Source of the DNA: Prionace glauca
Taxonomy: Eukaryota; Chordata; Chondrichthyes; Carcharhiniformes; Carcharhinidae
Reading direction: 5' to 3'
Assembly: GCA_037974335.1 (NCBI GenBank)
Contig: CM075729.1
Location: forward strand, 112,140,437 to 112,204,436
Length of the DNA stretch: 64,000 nt
In this document: positions 16,089-26,550 of the stretch, one piece after another
Layout: each line of letters opens with the position of its first letter
Position numbering within the stretch: the first letter of the stretch is position 1
Translations under genes and position numbers: made by a program
Notes under the pieces: generated by a model
Database searches by the model: none
Seen by the model: the letters and a program-made list of their open reading frames with translations, nothing else
What the model was told of the DNA's origin: nothing

Positions 16089-16950
16089 GACATGCATCTT
16101 GGAGTGCATGTCCATAGATCCTTCAAGACAACAGCAGCAGTGGTTAAGAAGGCACACAGGATATTTGTCATTCTAAGACGGGGCATAGGATGTGAGAACA
16201 AGGAGGTTATGATAAAACTGTGTAAAACACGCGTAAGATCACAGCTAGAGTTCTGTGTGCAGTTCTGGTCGCTACACTACAGGAAGGATGTGATTGCTCT
16301 GGAGAAAGTGCAGCAGAGATTCACCAGGATGTAAAATGTACATTACTGCAGATGCTGGAATCTGAAACAAAAACAGAATGGGTCATCTAGACTCCAAACT
16401 TTAGCTCTGTTCTCCCTCCACAGATGTGGTTAGAATTTCGAAGATTTTCCAGCATTTCCTTTTTTGATAAGGATGTTGCCTGGGTTGGAGTATTTCAGCT
16501 ATTCAGAGAGGCTGGATAAACTGGGGTTGTCCACGTGGGGCAGAGAAAGCTGAAGGGTGGAATGAGTGGGGGTGGGATTAAAGAGAGGGCATGATCGGGG
16601 TGTGTAAGATTAGAACAGACATAGATAGTGTAGATAGAAGAAACATTTCCCATTAGCAGAGGGATCAATAAACAGGGGGCATATTTTCAGGTAAGGGGGC
16701 AGGAGATTTAGAGGGGATTTGAGGAAACACTTATTCACCAAGAGGGTGGTGGGCATCTGGAACTCACTGCCTGAAAGGGTGGCAGAGGTGGGAACCTTTT
16801 GAAGCATTTAGATGAGCACTTGAACCGACGTAGCATACAAGACTACGGACGATGTGGTGCAAAATAGGATGAGAATAGATAGGCGTTTAATGGTTGCACA
16901 GACACGATGGGGCAAAGGGTGCCTTTTTGTGCTGTAAAATTCGGGATTTT
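16089..16950 (+). mobile_element. CR1 3' half, sense, interrupted by FB1
   Basis: Reads LGVHVHRSFKTTAAVVKKAH and [20 protein letters not shown] up to RFTRM, is broken by FB1, then resumes gatgttgcctgggttggagt and runs to gtgctgtaaaattcggg. Confidence 0.75.
16330..16470. mobile_element. FB1 insertion with 7-base flanking repeat
   Basis: Short copy (ctgcagatgctggaatctga...gattttccagcatttcc) within the CR1 RT. The target aggatgt occurs on both sides (16326-16332 and about 16471-16477). Confidence 0.7.
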
Positions 16951-17129
16951 ATGATCTCAGTGGAGGAGATTCTCACGGAGGTCAACGAACATTTTCACTG
17001 TCCGCTCTTGATCTGTTCCAATTCCGTAGCAGGCGAGCTATAGAGTTCTGGCACATGACTCTATAATCTGTCATCTAGAGAAGGAAAGGATGCCAGGTGT
17101 AAGGGAGCACCTCTTTCTGAAAGTTCCTT

Positions 17130-17345
17130 TCTGAGCCACACACCATCTTGACTTAGAATAATGTTACCCTTGGCCCATTATTGCTTGGTGAGACTCCTGC
17201 AACTCCCTCCTGAACTGCACTATTTGGTATACCTACATCAGATGACCTGGAACAATCCAAGGAGGTAGTTCACCAACACCTTCACAAGGTCTGTTGGAGA
17301 TGGACAATAAACGTGTGCACATCCCCAGAAATGATTAAATAAAAT
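17130..17345 (+). mobile_element. LINE-B 3' end
   Basis: Sense remnant: ctccctcctgaactgcac...ggaggtagttcaccaacacc...gatggacaataaacgtgtgc and a final aataaaa. Confidence 0.6.
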
Positions 17346-17479
17346 CCATCGCACTTAATTTCCAGAGAGTCAGGGTATAAAGAGCTGAGAAAAAATAAAC
17401 TATTCTCAGACTATCACTGCAGACATTTTCCTTCCGAACACTCAGTATCATACACAGTGGCCGGTGTATTTTCTGTATT

Positions 17480-17650
17480 GTTTCAGGGGGGAATGGATAT
17501 TGCTGGCACTATCTGCATTTGCTATCCAACCTTAATTGCTCATGAGCTGAGTAATTTGTTCAGCGGGGCAGTTATGAGTCAACCACATTGCTGTGTGTCT
17601 GGGGTCAGGCCAAATTGGGCAAGGATGGCAGATTCCTTCTCCAAAGAGGT
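17480..17650 (-). mobile_element. LINE-B/SINE2 tail
   Basis: Antisense: gcatttgctatccaacctta, gagtcaaccacattgctgtg, ggcaaggatggcagattcct. Confidence 0.65.
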
Positions 17651-18114
17651 ATCCACCATCCATTGAGAACTTCAGATTTGCAGAAAAGAGACCTGCCAAA
17701 ATGTTTTGTCTTGCCCTCATCGGGGCACTTTTCAAGAATACCATTTTATGTGGAAAATAATTTATCCTGTGTAAGAAGAAAATGTTGATTAGTTAACACG
17801 TAGACTCTGTTTGGTAGAGGTGTTGTCATGGAGGAGGCATCAGGTGACTGACAGTTAACTGCACAGCACTGATTGAAGTTTAAACCAGGCAGTTCGACCC
17901 TGATTAATCAAAGCATTGTCCTGAGCAATAAATGGTATTCACCACTAACAGGTAGCTGCACTCAAGCCAAAAAAGAAGTTCTGCCTATCACACGAGTGAC
18001 TAATGCAGTATATGAATTTCAATTCTAGTGTAATGCTTTGTATATAGACCATACATCCAAAAGTTGGCAGTGAATTGTATCAAACAGCATTTCTATTTTT
18101 AAAAGTCATTTATC
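17651..18114. repeat. Unclassified repeat-like stretch, perhaps LTR-like
   Basis: gtcttgccctcatcggggca and caggcagttcgaccctgatt recall a dispersed shark repeat. The family is not certain and there is no coding content. Confidence 0.3.
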
Positions 18115-18780
18115 TGATGTGGGCATCATTAGCTGGACTCATCCCTAGATTTATTTCTCATCCCTAATTTCCCTTGAGAAGGTCATGTCTTTTTGCACTG
18201 CTGCAGCCCTGGTGGTGTAAGTGCACCCACAGTGATTAGCACTGCTGCTTCACAGCACCAAGGACCTGGGCTCGATTCCCAGCTTGGGTCACTATCTGTG
18301 TGGAACTTGCACGTTCTCCCTATGCTTGTGTGAGTTTCCTCCAAATGCTCTGGTTTCGTCCAAAAGTGTGCAGGTTAAATGAATTGACCATGCTAAATTC
18401 TCCCGCAGTGCACCCGAACAGGCGCGCTAGAGTGTGGCAACTAAGGGATTTTCACAGTAACTTCATTGCAGTGTTAATATAAACCTACTTGTGATTAATA
18501 AATGATCTTTATTTCACTTTTTTACAATGCTGTTCAGGAGGGAGTTTCAGCATTTTGATCCAGCGACAGTGAAGGAAAGGCGATATGTTTCCAAGTCAGG
18601 ACGGTGGGTGGCTTCGAGGGAAAAAATGCAGGTGGTGGTGTTCCACTTTTGATTCAAACTTCCTCATGTGACAATAAAATCACATCTGGAGAAAAAAAAT
18701 TATCCTCACACAAATGCCAAAACAGAAATCGTTTGGATCTATTAGGCTTCATAACATACTTTGGGATTTCCGATCTGGTA
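18115..18780 (-). mobile_element. LINE-B 3' UTR, split by HE1 SINE
   Basis: Antisense LINE-B tail at 18115-18216 (gatgtgggcatcattagctg) continues at 18512-18660 (gatccagcgacagtgaagga, gcaggtggtggtgttcca). Confidence 0.65.
18217..18508 (+). mobile_element. HE1-type SINE, tail type II
   Basis: tRNA head cccacagtgattagcactgc; body agtttcctccaaatgctctg; tail ttcacagtaacttcattgca...cctacttgtgattaataaat. Inserted in LINE-B. Confidence 0.8.
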
Positions 18781-18789
18781 TCATAACAG

Positions 18790-18973
18790 TTCTCACCAAG
18801 GCTCCTTACGCAGTACCTTCCAAACCCACTGCCACTGTCATCTAGAAAGACAAGGGTAGCAGATACCTAGGAAAACCACAATCTGGAGGCTCCCCTTCAA
18901 GCCACTCACCTTCCTGATTTGGGAATATATCACTGTTCCTTCACTGTGGAAATCCTGGAAGACTCGGCCAACC
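18790..18973 (+). mobile_element. LINE-B 3' fragment, sense
   Basis: Contains ccttccaaacccactgccac and ccttcaagccactcaccttc, the C-terminal/3' UTR block. Ends abruptly at the duplicated segment. Confidence 0.6.
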
Positions 18974-19593
18974 AGATGATCATGAAACCATTGTCAATTA
19001 ATGTAAAAGCCCATCTGGTCAGTAATGCCCTTTAGAGAAGGAAATCTACCATCCTTACCTGGTCTGGGATCTAAAACAAAACGGTTGACTCTCAAATGCC
19101 CTCTGAACTGGAGGAAAGTTAGGGATGGGCAATAAATGCTGACCCAGCCAGCAACACCCACATCCCATAAATGAATAAAATAAAAAGTGAAGATGATTGT
19201 GTTAAGGACACAACCCTGAGGAGTTCCTGCAGTGATGCGCTGGAGCTGAATTAATTGATCTCCAACCATCACAACTATCTTACTTTGTGCCAGATATGAC
19301 TCCAACCAGCGGAGAGTTTTCATCTTGATTCTCATTGACACCAGTTTTGTGAGGGTTCTTTGATGGTACATCGAGGCAAATGTGGCCATGGTAGCAAGGT
19401 CCGTTATTTTTCAGCTCACATCTGGCATTCACATCTTTTGTCCATGTATGAATTAAAGCCATATTGAGGCCAGGAATTGAGTGTCCCTGGCAAAATCCAA
19501 GCTAACCATTAGTGAACAGGTTACTGCTAAGCAAGTGCCACTTATTAGCACTCCTGATTACATCTTACTAATGTCTTGTACAACTTCAACAAG
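18974..19593. repeat. 620-base direct duplication, copy 1
   Basis: Identical by eye to 21125-21744. It starts inside a SINE2 body, includes the LINE-B antisense RT (minus strand SYLAQSKIVVMVGDQLIQLQ then AGTPQGCVLN), and ends 27-32 bases into an inverted CR1-C piece. It has no SINE head, so copy 2, where the SINE is whole, is the source. Confidence 0.9.
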
Positions 19594-19975
19594 TACAGAA
19601 CAATACAGGCCCTTCGGCCCTCAATGTTGTGCCGAACTATGTCCAAACCCAAGATCAAGCTATCCCACTCCCTATCATTCTAGTGTTCTCCGTGTGCTTA
19701 TCCAATAACTGCTTGAAAATTCCTAAAGTGTCCGACTCCACTGTCACAGCAGGCAGTGCATTCCACACCCCAACCACTCTCTCGGACATCCTTCCAATTT
19801 CTCCCACCATCAACCTTCTAGTTATGCCACCTAGTAACAGCTACATCCACCCGAGGAAATAGTCTCTGCAAACGAAGATGCGGTCAAACGTTGCCATCTA
19901 CTGGTGCAGCAACATAAAACAGGTATGCTGAACGATTCGGGAAGCTGATTTTCTCATGTGATATTTAACATATAG
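19594..19975 (-). mobile_element. CR1 3' end
   Basis: Antisense: acaggcccttcggccctcaa, ccaataactgcttgaaaatt, ggcagtgcattccacacccc. Starts at the right break of the duplication. Confidence 0.65.
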
Positions 19976-19977
19976 AA

Positions 19978-20228
19978 CCATAGAACCCTACAGTGCAGAA
20001 ACAGGCCCTTCGGCCCATCGAGTCTGCACCGAACACAATCCCACCCAGACCCTATCCCCATATCCCTACACATTTACCTGCTAATCCCTCTAACCTACAC
20101 ATCCCAGGACACTAAGGGGCAATTTTAGCATAGCCAATGAACCTAACCCGCACATCTTTGGACTGTGGGAGGAAACCGGAGCACCCGGAGAAAACCCACG
20201 CAGACACGAGGAGAATGTGCAAACTATG
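19978..20228 (-). mobile_element. HE1-type SINE, tail type I, head lost
   Basis: Antisense; ccatagaaccctacagtgca tail and body up to gaggagaatgtgcaaact. Confidence 0.78.
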
Positions 20229-20252
20229 TCCTTCATTTTCATTTGCTCTGTT

Positions 20253-20425
20253 AGGGGAGGTGGTGGCGTGGTGGTGTTGCCACTTGAAGTGGCAATCTGA
20301 AGACCCATGGTAATATTCTGGTGACTCAGGTTCTAATCCCACCGTGGCATATTGTTAAATTGCAATTCCATAAAAATCTGGAATTAAAATCTAATGATGT
20401 CCATCAAACCATTGCCGCTTTGTGT
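20253..20425 (+). mobile_element. SINE2, 5' part
   Basis: ggtggtggcgtggtggtgtt head, ttctaatcccaccgtggcat, then gaattaaaatctaatgatgt. Confidence 0.6.
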
Positions 20426-20989
20426 AAAAATCTTGTAGGTTGTACACATTGCTACAGCTGTGCTTCAGATTTGGAAGAGATGAATGTTTGTGAGTGGGTG
20501 ATTTATCTTGGATGGTGTCAAGTTTCTTGACTGATTTTGGAGCTGCATTCATTCAGGCAAGTGGAGAGTATTCTATCACTATCCTGACGTGTGCCCTGTA
20601 GATGACGGATAGGCGTTCAGGAAATATGGAAGTCATCTACACGCTGCAGGATTACTAGTCTCTGGCTTGTTCCTGTTGCCACAGAATTTAAATGGACAGT
20701 CCAGATCAGTTTCTGGTCAATGATAACCCAGGATGTTGAGCATTGTGGATTCAACCCTGATAATGCTATTGAACGTCAAAGGGTTGCTGAAATATCGCTT
20801 GTTGGAGGTGGTCTTTGCCTGGCACTTGTGTGGCACAAATGTTACTTGCCAGTTGTCAGCTCATGCCAGGATATTGTCCAGGTCTGGTTGCATTTGGACA
20901 TGGGCTGTTTCAGTATCTGGGGGGTTGTGAACAGTGCTGCACATTGTGCAATCATTGGTGAATATTATACTTCTGACCTTATGAAGCAG

Positions 20990-21340
20990 GGTTGGCGTAG
21001 TGGTATTGTCACTAGATTAGTAATCCACAGACCCCACGCAATATCTGGGGTGACCTGGCTTCAAATCCCACGTGGCAGATGGTGATATTTGAATTCAGTA
21101 TAAAAACTGGAACTGAGTGTTTAAAGATGATCATGAAACCATTGTCAATTAATGTAAAAGCCCATCTGGTCAGTAATGCCCTTTAGAGAAGGAAATCTAC
21201 CATCCTTACCTGGTCTGGGATCTAAAACAAAACGGTTGACTCTCAAATGCCCTCTGAACTGGAGGAAAGTTAGGGATGGGCAATAAATGCTGACCCAGCC
21301 AGCAACACCCACATCCCATAAATGAATAAAATAAAAAGTG
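20990..21340 (+). mobile_element. SINE2, full length
   Basis: Head ggcgtagtggtattgtcact, B-box-like ggcttcaaatcccacgtggc, body gatggtgatatttgaattca, tail gggcaataaatgctgaccca...gaataaaataaaaa. Inserted in LINE-B. Confidence 0.8.
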
Positions 21341-21744
21341 AAGATGATTGTGTTAAGGACACAACCCTGAGGAGTTCCTGCAGTGATGCGCTGGAGCTGA
21401 ATTAATTGATCTCCAACCATCACAACTATCTTACTTTGTGCCAGATATGACTCCAACCAGCGGAGAGTTTTCATCTTGATTCTCATTGACACCAGTTTTG
21501 TGAGGGTTCTTTGATGGTACATCGAGGCAAATGTGGCCATGGTAGCAAGGTCCGTTATTTTTCAGCTCACATCTGGCATTCACATCTTTTGTCCATGTAT
21601 GAATTAAAGCCATATTGAGGCCAGGAATTGAGTGTCCCTGGCAAAATCCAAGCTAACCATTAGTGAACAGGTTACTGCTAAGCAAGTGCCACTTATTAGC
21701 ACTCCTGATTACATCTTACTAATGTCTTGTACAACTTCAACAAG
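21125..21744. repeat. 620-base direct duplication, copy 2 (probable source)
   Basis: Same sequence as 18974-19593. Here both edges run on naturally into their SINE and CR1-C context. Confidence 0.9.
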
Positions 21745-21943
21745 AAGTCCCAACTCCTGTATTGAATGATCCGACCGATGAAACCAAGCATGCTGAATGT
21801 CTTCTTCACCACACTGTCCACCTGTGACTCCACTTTCAAGGAGCTATGAACATGTACCCTAGGTCTCTTTGTTCTATAACTTTCCCCAAAGTCCTAACAT
21901 TAACTGAGTAAGTCCTGCCCTGCTTCAATCCACCAAAATGCAT
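21715..21943 (-). repeat. Inverted perfect copy of 22686-22914
   Basis: 229 bases, reverse complement of part of the CR1-C downstream, with no difference found. The repeat attacatctt flanks the insert (21708-21717 and 21942-21951). Confidence 0.9.
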
Positions 21944-22564
21944 TACATCTTTTATTCCTTGACTGATGACTGAGAGTAGGCTATTTGGTCAATAATTAGC
22001 CAAGCTGGGCTTGTCCTGCCTTTTACGTGCAGGACATATCTGGGCAATTTCTCACATTGCCAGGTAGACTCCAGTGTAGTAGCTGTACTGAATCAGCTTG
22101 GCTAGGGTTATAGGAAGTTTTGGAGCACGTATTCAGTGCTCCAGAACGTCCCAGAACTATGCCAAAATATTGTCAGGGCCCATAACCTTTGTATCATCCA
22201 TTGCCTTCAGCCGTGTTTTGGTATGAATTGGAGTGAATTGAATTTAGGGTGAATTGAATTGGCTGAGAATTAGCATCTAAGATGCTATGGACCACCAGAG
22301 GAGACAACGATGGCTCATTCACCCTACACTTTTTGCAGAAGTTGATTATAAATATTTCAGCCTTAGCTTCAGCATTGGTGTGTTGGGCCCTTCCATCATT
22401 AAGGATGCAGATATTGTGGAGCTGGCTCCTCCAGTGAGTTGCTTAATTGTCCATCAGCCCTGGATGTGGCAAGACTGCAGAGTTTAAATCTGATCCAGTC
22501 ATTGTGGAATTGCTTAACTCTGTCTAGCAGTTGTTGCTTATGATGATTTATATTCAAGGAGTCA

Positions 22565-23405
22565 AGATGACACCAAAATTGATGGCATAGTGGACAGTCA
22601 TCTCTGACTGCAACAGGATCTTGATCAATTGGGCCAGTAGGCTGATGAATAGCAGATGGAGTTTAATTTAGATGAATATGAGGTGATGCATTTTGGTGGA
22701 TTGAAGCAGGGCAGGACTTACTCAGTTAATGTTAGGACTTTGGGGAAAGTTATAGAACAAAGAGACCTAGGGTACATGTTCATAGCTCCTTGAAAGTGGA
22801 GTCACAGGTGGACAGTGTGGTGAAGAAGACATTCAGCATGCTTGGTTTCATCGGTCGGATCATTCAATACAGGAGTTGGGACTTCTTGTTGAAGTTGTAC
22901 AAGACATTAGTAAGGCCACACTTGGAATACTGTGTGCAGTTCTGGTCACCCTATTATAGAAAGGATATGATTAAACTAGAAAGAGTGCAGGAGATTTAGT
23001 CGGATGCTATCTGGATTTGTTGGTTTGAGTTATAAGGAGAGGCTGGGTAGACTGGGACTTTTTGCTCTGGAAGGCTAAGGGGTGATCTTATAGATGTCTA
23101 TAAAATAATGAGGGAAGTCTAAAACTAGAGGGCATAGGTTTAAGGTGAGAGGGGAGAGATACAGAAGTATCCAAAGGGGCATTTTTTTCACATAGAGTTT
23201 AGTACAAGCTGCCAGAAGTAGTAGAAGAGGTGGGTACAATTTGTCTTTTAAGAAGCATTTAGACAGTTACATGGGTAAGATGGGTATAGAGGGATATGGG
23301 CCAAATGTGGGCAACTGGGATTAGCTTAGGGGTTTAAAAAAAGGAGGCATGGACAAGTTGGGTCGAAAGGTCTGTTTCCATGCTGTAAACCTCTCGGACT
23401 CTATG
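22565..23405 (+). mobile_element. CR1-C LINE, 3' part
   Basis: Reads YKTLVRPHLEYCVQFWSPYY with RKDMIKLERVQ and later SFKKHLDSYMGKMGIEGY-like sequence with stops. Ends ccatgctgtaaacctctcgg...ctctatggctctctg. Template for the inverted copy at 21715-21943. Confidence 0.8.
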
Positions 23406-24060
23406 GCTCTCTGAGCCCTGTCTTGTCACTTCACCAGATTGACATTTCACATCTTCAGTATGCCTTGTGCTTTGCTTTGGCTTAAACATATTCAAAGGCT
23501 TTGCTTTGACCACAGTTTCTGCAATAGATTTCCAAAGACTTATGACCCTCTGTCAGAAAACAAAATTCTCCTTATCTCTGTCTTAAATGGCTGACAACCT
23601 ATTTTTAAATAATGACCCCTTGTTCCAGATTCCCCCACAAGAGGAAACATGCTTTCCACATCCTCCATGTCAATATCCCTCAATCTTCCAATTAAGTCAC
23701 CTCTTACTCTTCCAAACACTAGCAGATTCATGTTTAACCTGTCTAATCTTATAGGAGATTCCATTTATTCCAGATATTAACATTATAAGCTTAGTTGTTT
23801 TCAAGCATTTATATCCTTTCTTTAGTAGGGAGACCAATGTTACACACAATAGTTCAAATGTAGTCTTGCCAATGCCATGTATATCTGAAGTATAACCTCC
23901 CTACCTTTGCGTTCAATCCCCCTCACAATAAATGATGACATTCTATTACCTTATCTAAATACTTGCTGTACTTATATACTCGCCTCCTGCTATCCGTGCG
24001 TTGGGACACCCAGATCCCTCCTCATCTCAGAGCTCTGCAATCTCTATGTATAGTAAATCT
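23406..24060 (-). mobile_element. CR1 3' half, antisense, old
   Basis: Minus strand reads FGRVRGDLIGRLRDIDMEDV, VGESGTRGHYLKIG. Also ttgcgttcaatccccctcac and the usual ORF2 landmarks. Confidence 0.65.
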
Positions 24061-24955
24061 TGCCTGAAGTAAAAAGAAGCATCGGGCCATTTAGACGTTG
24101 CAAAAAATGAATTGAAGAGAATGAATGATGGTACATACTGAGAAAATTCTTCTTGGGAAACATAGGACTGATCTCTCAGAATAAGGAATACGTTACTTAT
24201 GACTGTGAAGAGGAGTCAGTTATGCAGTGAAAGCATTGAGAATCTCTAGACTCTAATAAAAAAAGACTGTGGATCCAATCATGGACTGTGGATCCAAAGG
24301 ATATTCACAACACTGCTAGGTAGAAAGATAGTGTGAGGAAATGGATTAGACATGGATCAGTAGAGTTTATTCGCACCAAGTGGCCTACTCTACTTCTTTA
24401 TTATTTCTTTCCTGACTTCTTAAAGGGGCTGTTATTTCACCTTCTGTTATTTCACCAAACTTGCCATGTAAAGTACAATTGTAGTAATCTTAAATCCAGG
24501 CAAATAACCATACCAATAATTTACATACCAAAGCATTGCCCTGACATGTTGCTGATAAGCAGGAGACACTAAACTGGTTAGCCTGCCAACTCCTCTGGTA
24601 GATCACGAACATACACCCTGTTATCTATCCTAACCACTGTTTGCTGATGATAACTGTTCTCCTTCTGGACTTAATTCACTGATCAATAACAAATATTGTG
24701 CAACTGCTGTGGTTTATTTTCCATTATCTTGTGTTTGTAGACGGGAAATTACCGGATAGAATTGCACAGAAAAAAAATACACCACTTAACTTCCACAGAT
24801 AGTTAGACATAGAAGATTATAATAGTGGAAAGCTCTCCAACATAGATATGAGTTGCAGCCCTCCATAAGAAAATGCATTGGCATAGGGTATAGTCACTGA
24901 ATCCAAGGCAATATTGGATAAAGTTGGATTAACTTGGCAGTACCACTGCAGAGAG
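24061..24955. other. Unassigned stretch
   Basis: About 900 A/T-rich bases with no family or exon recognised. Confidence 0.35.
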
Positions 24956-25330
24956 GAACACGACACTCTTGTGACCCAGTTCAAACCCTGCCATGACAGA
25001 TGGTGAAATTTACATTCCACAAAGGTCTGGGATGGGACTTTCCACCCACACTTACCCCAAAACTGGAAAATTTCTCCTGTGTTTAATAGACCTTTTCCTA
25101 GTACCCCCCACTGCCTGCTACTATTCCTGTGGTGAGCAGAAAAAGAAATTTCTTACTGCAATTTTTAAAAAATACCTATTTATGAGTGTAAAGCCATTTT
25201 CTTTCAAACCCCAGCTGGTTCACTAATGCCCTTCAGGAACTTTGTGTTTTACCTGGTCTGGCCTACTTGGCACTCAATTCAAAGGCAATTAGAGATGGGT
25301 ATTAAATTACAGTGATGCCCACATCCAATA
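24956..25330 (+). mobile_element. SINE2, degraded
   Basis: gacccagttcaaaccctgcc head end, ggtgaaatttacattccaca, ccagctggttcactaatgcc, attagagatgggtattaaat. A poly-A-rich insertion lies inside. Confidence 0.5.
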
Positions 25331-25445
25331 TGACACTGTACCACGCTATACACATGTTAAGGATGTCCCAGTTTCAGTCAGTGAAACACAAATTGCAGTC
25401 ACTTGTGTTCCGTAAACTACAAGCTCCTCAAATCGCATATGTTTC

Positions 25446-25598
25446 TAAAAGCATAATACTGTGGATGCTGGAATCTAAAGAAGAAACAGCTCTGAAGTAG
25501 GGTAATTCACACCTGAAACATTGGCTCTATTTTCTCTCCACAGTTGCTGTTTGACCCGCTGAGATTTTCCAGCATTTTCTGTTTTTGTTGTAGCACCT
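25446..25598. mobile_element. FB1 fragment, both ends
   Basis: Short left arm (actgtggatgctggaatct) and right arm (cacctgaaacattggctcta...gattttccagcattttctg). Confidence 0.65.
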
Positions 25599-26550
25599 TC
25601 TTATGTTTGATAGAATGCTTACATTTGGCCGAAAAGAGGGATCTGCACTGTGCTCTTAGTTGGAATATTAATGTGGGGACGCGTGTAAACCCTAAGGAGA
25701 TTGGATTTACAACTCATCAGGCACCTCTGATAATGCTGCACTACATCAGCATTATGTTGACTTGTCAGCCTGGACTTTTGGTCTCAGAATCCACCTTTCC
25801 TCAAACTCCTCCCCCCTAGATTCCCAGGCGTGAGGCTTACTAACTGAGCTAGTTCTGACCTAAGGGTTTCTCTCCGTGCCCTGATGTACAGCAGTATTCA
25901 GCGAAATAGAACTTGCATCAGAGTAGATCCCCATTTGACATGTTAGGAAGTTCTCCCCATGTGAGCATGGGGTTATTCCGGGTGCTCCGGCTTCCTCCCA
26001 CAGTTCAAAGATCTGTAGATTAGGTGGATTGGCCATGATAAATTGCCCCTTAGTGTCAAAGAATGTGTAAAATCAGGTGGATCAGCCAGTCTAAATGCAT
26101 GGAATTACCCGGATAGTGCGGGAGAGGAAGAAAAGATGCTCTTTAGCAGTCTATCCAGACTCATGAATAGAATCCCTAGAATACCTATAGTGCAGAAAGA
26201 GGCCATTCGGCCCATTGAGTCCACACCGACAACAATCCCACCCAGAGCTTTTCCTTGTAAATCCACATATTTTCTCTGCTAATCTCCCTGACACTAATTG
26301 GCCAAATTTCTTCCTTTGATATTGGAAAGATTCAGTGAAACTAAGCTTCTTTCCATTGTAGCATTTTTCTCACCCATTGTTCTCACACATCAACACAACA
26401 ACAAAAACTGAATTCACAGACAGATTGTCCAGAAAGAATACAGAGCAACATCCGGGTGTTAAATTGGTATTGTCGCACTGACAATTCTATGCTTCTCAGT
26501 AAGTGAAAACTTGCTTTGCATCTGATTGGTGCCTATTCTCCATGAACATT
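25599..26550. other. Mostly unassigned, two HE1 pieces
   Basis: 25945-26062 sense HE1 body (ggtgctccggcttcctccca) and 26170-26300 antisense HE1 tail (gaatacctatagtgcagaaa). The rest shows nothing recognisable. Confidence 0.5.

Larger units (their letters stand above)
20425..22560 (-). mobile_element. LINE-B, antisense RT region with two insertions
   Basis: Second LINE family of the window (RT with AGTPQGCVLN; tail aataaatgctgg...gaatgaataaaa). Antisense body at 20425-20988, 21343-21714 and 21944-22560, interrupted by a SINE2 (20990-21340) and by an inverted 229-base CR1-C segment. I recall an abundant jockey/CR1-type shark LINE with this layout. The clade name is not certain. Confidence 0.75.

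Noticed and set aside
18994-19389. 131-residue minus-strand protein, seen again at 21145-21540
   Set aside because: LINE-B RT fragment read on into a SINE tail. Its identity at two places reflects the duplication, not a gene pair.
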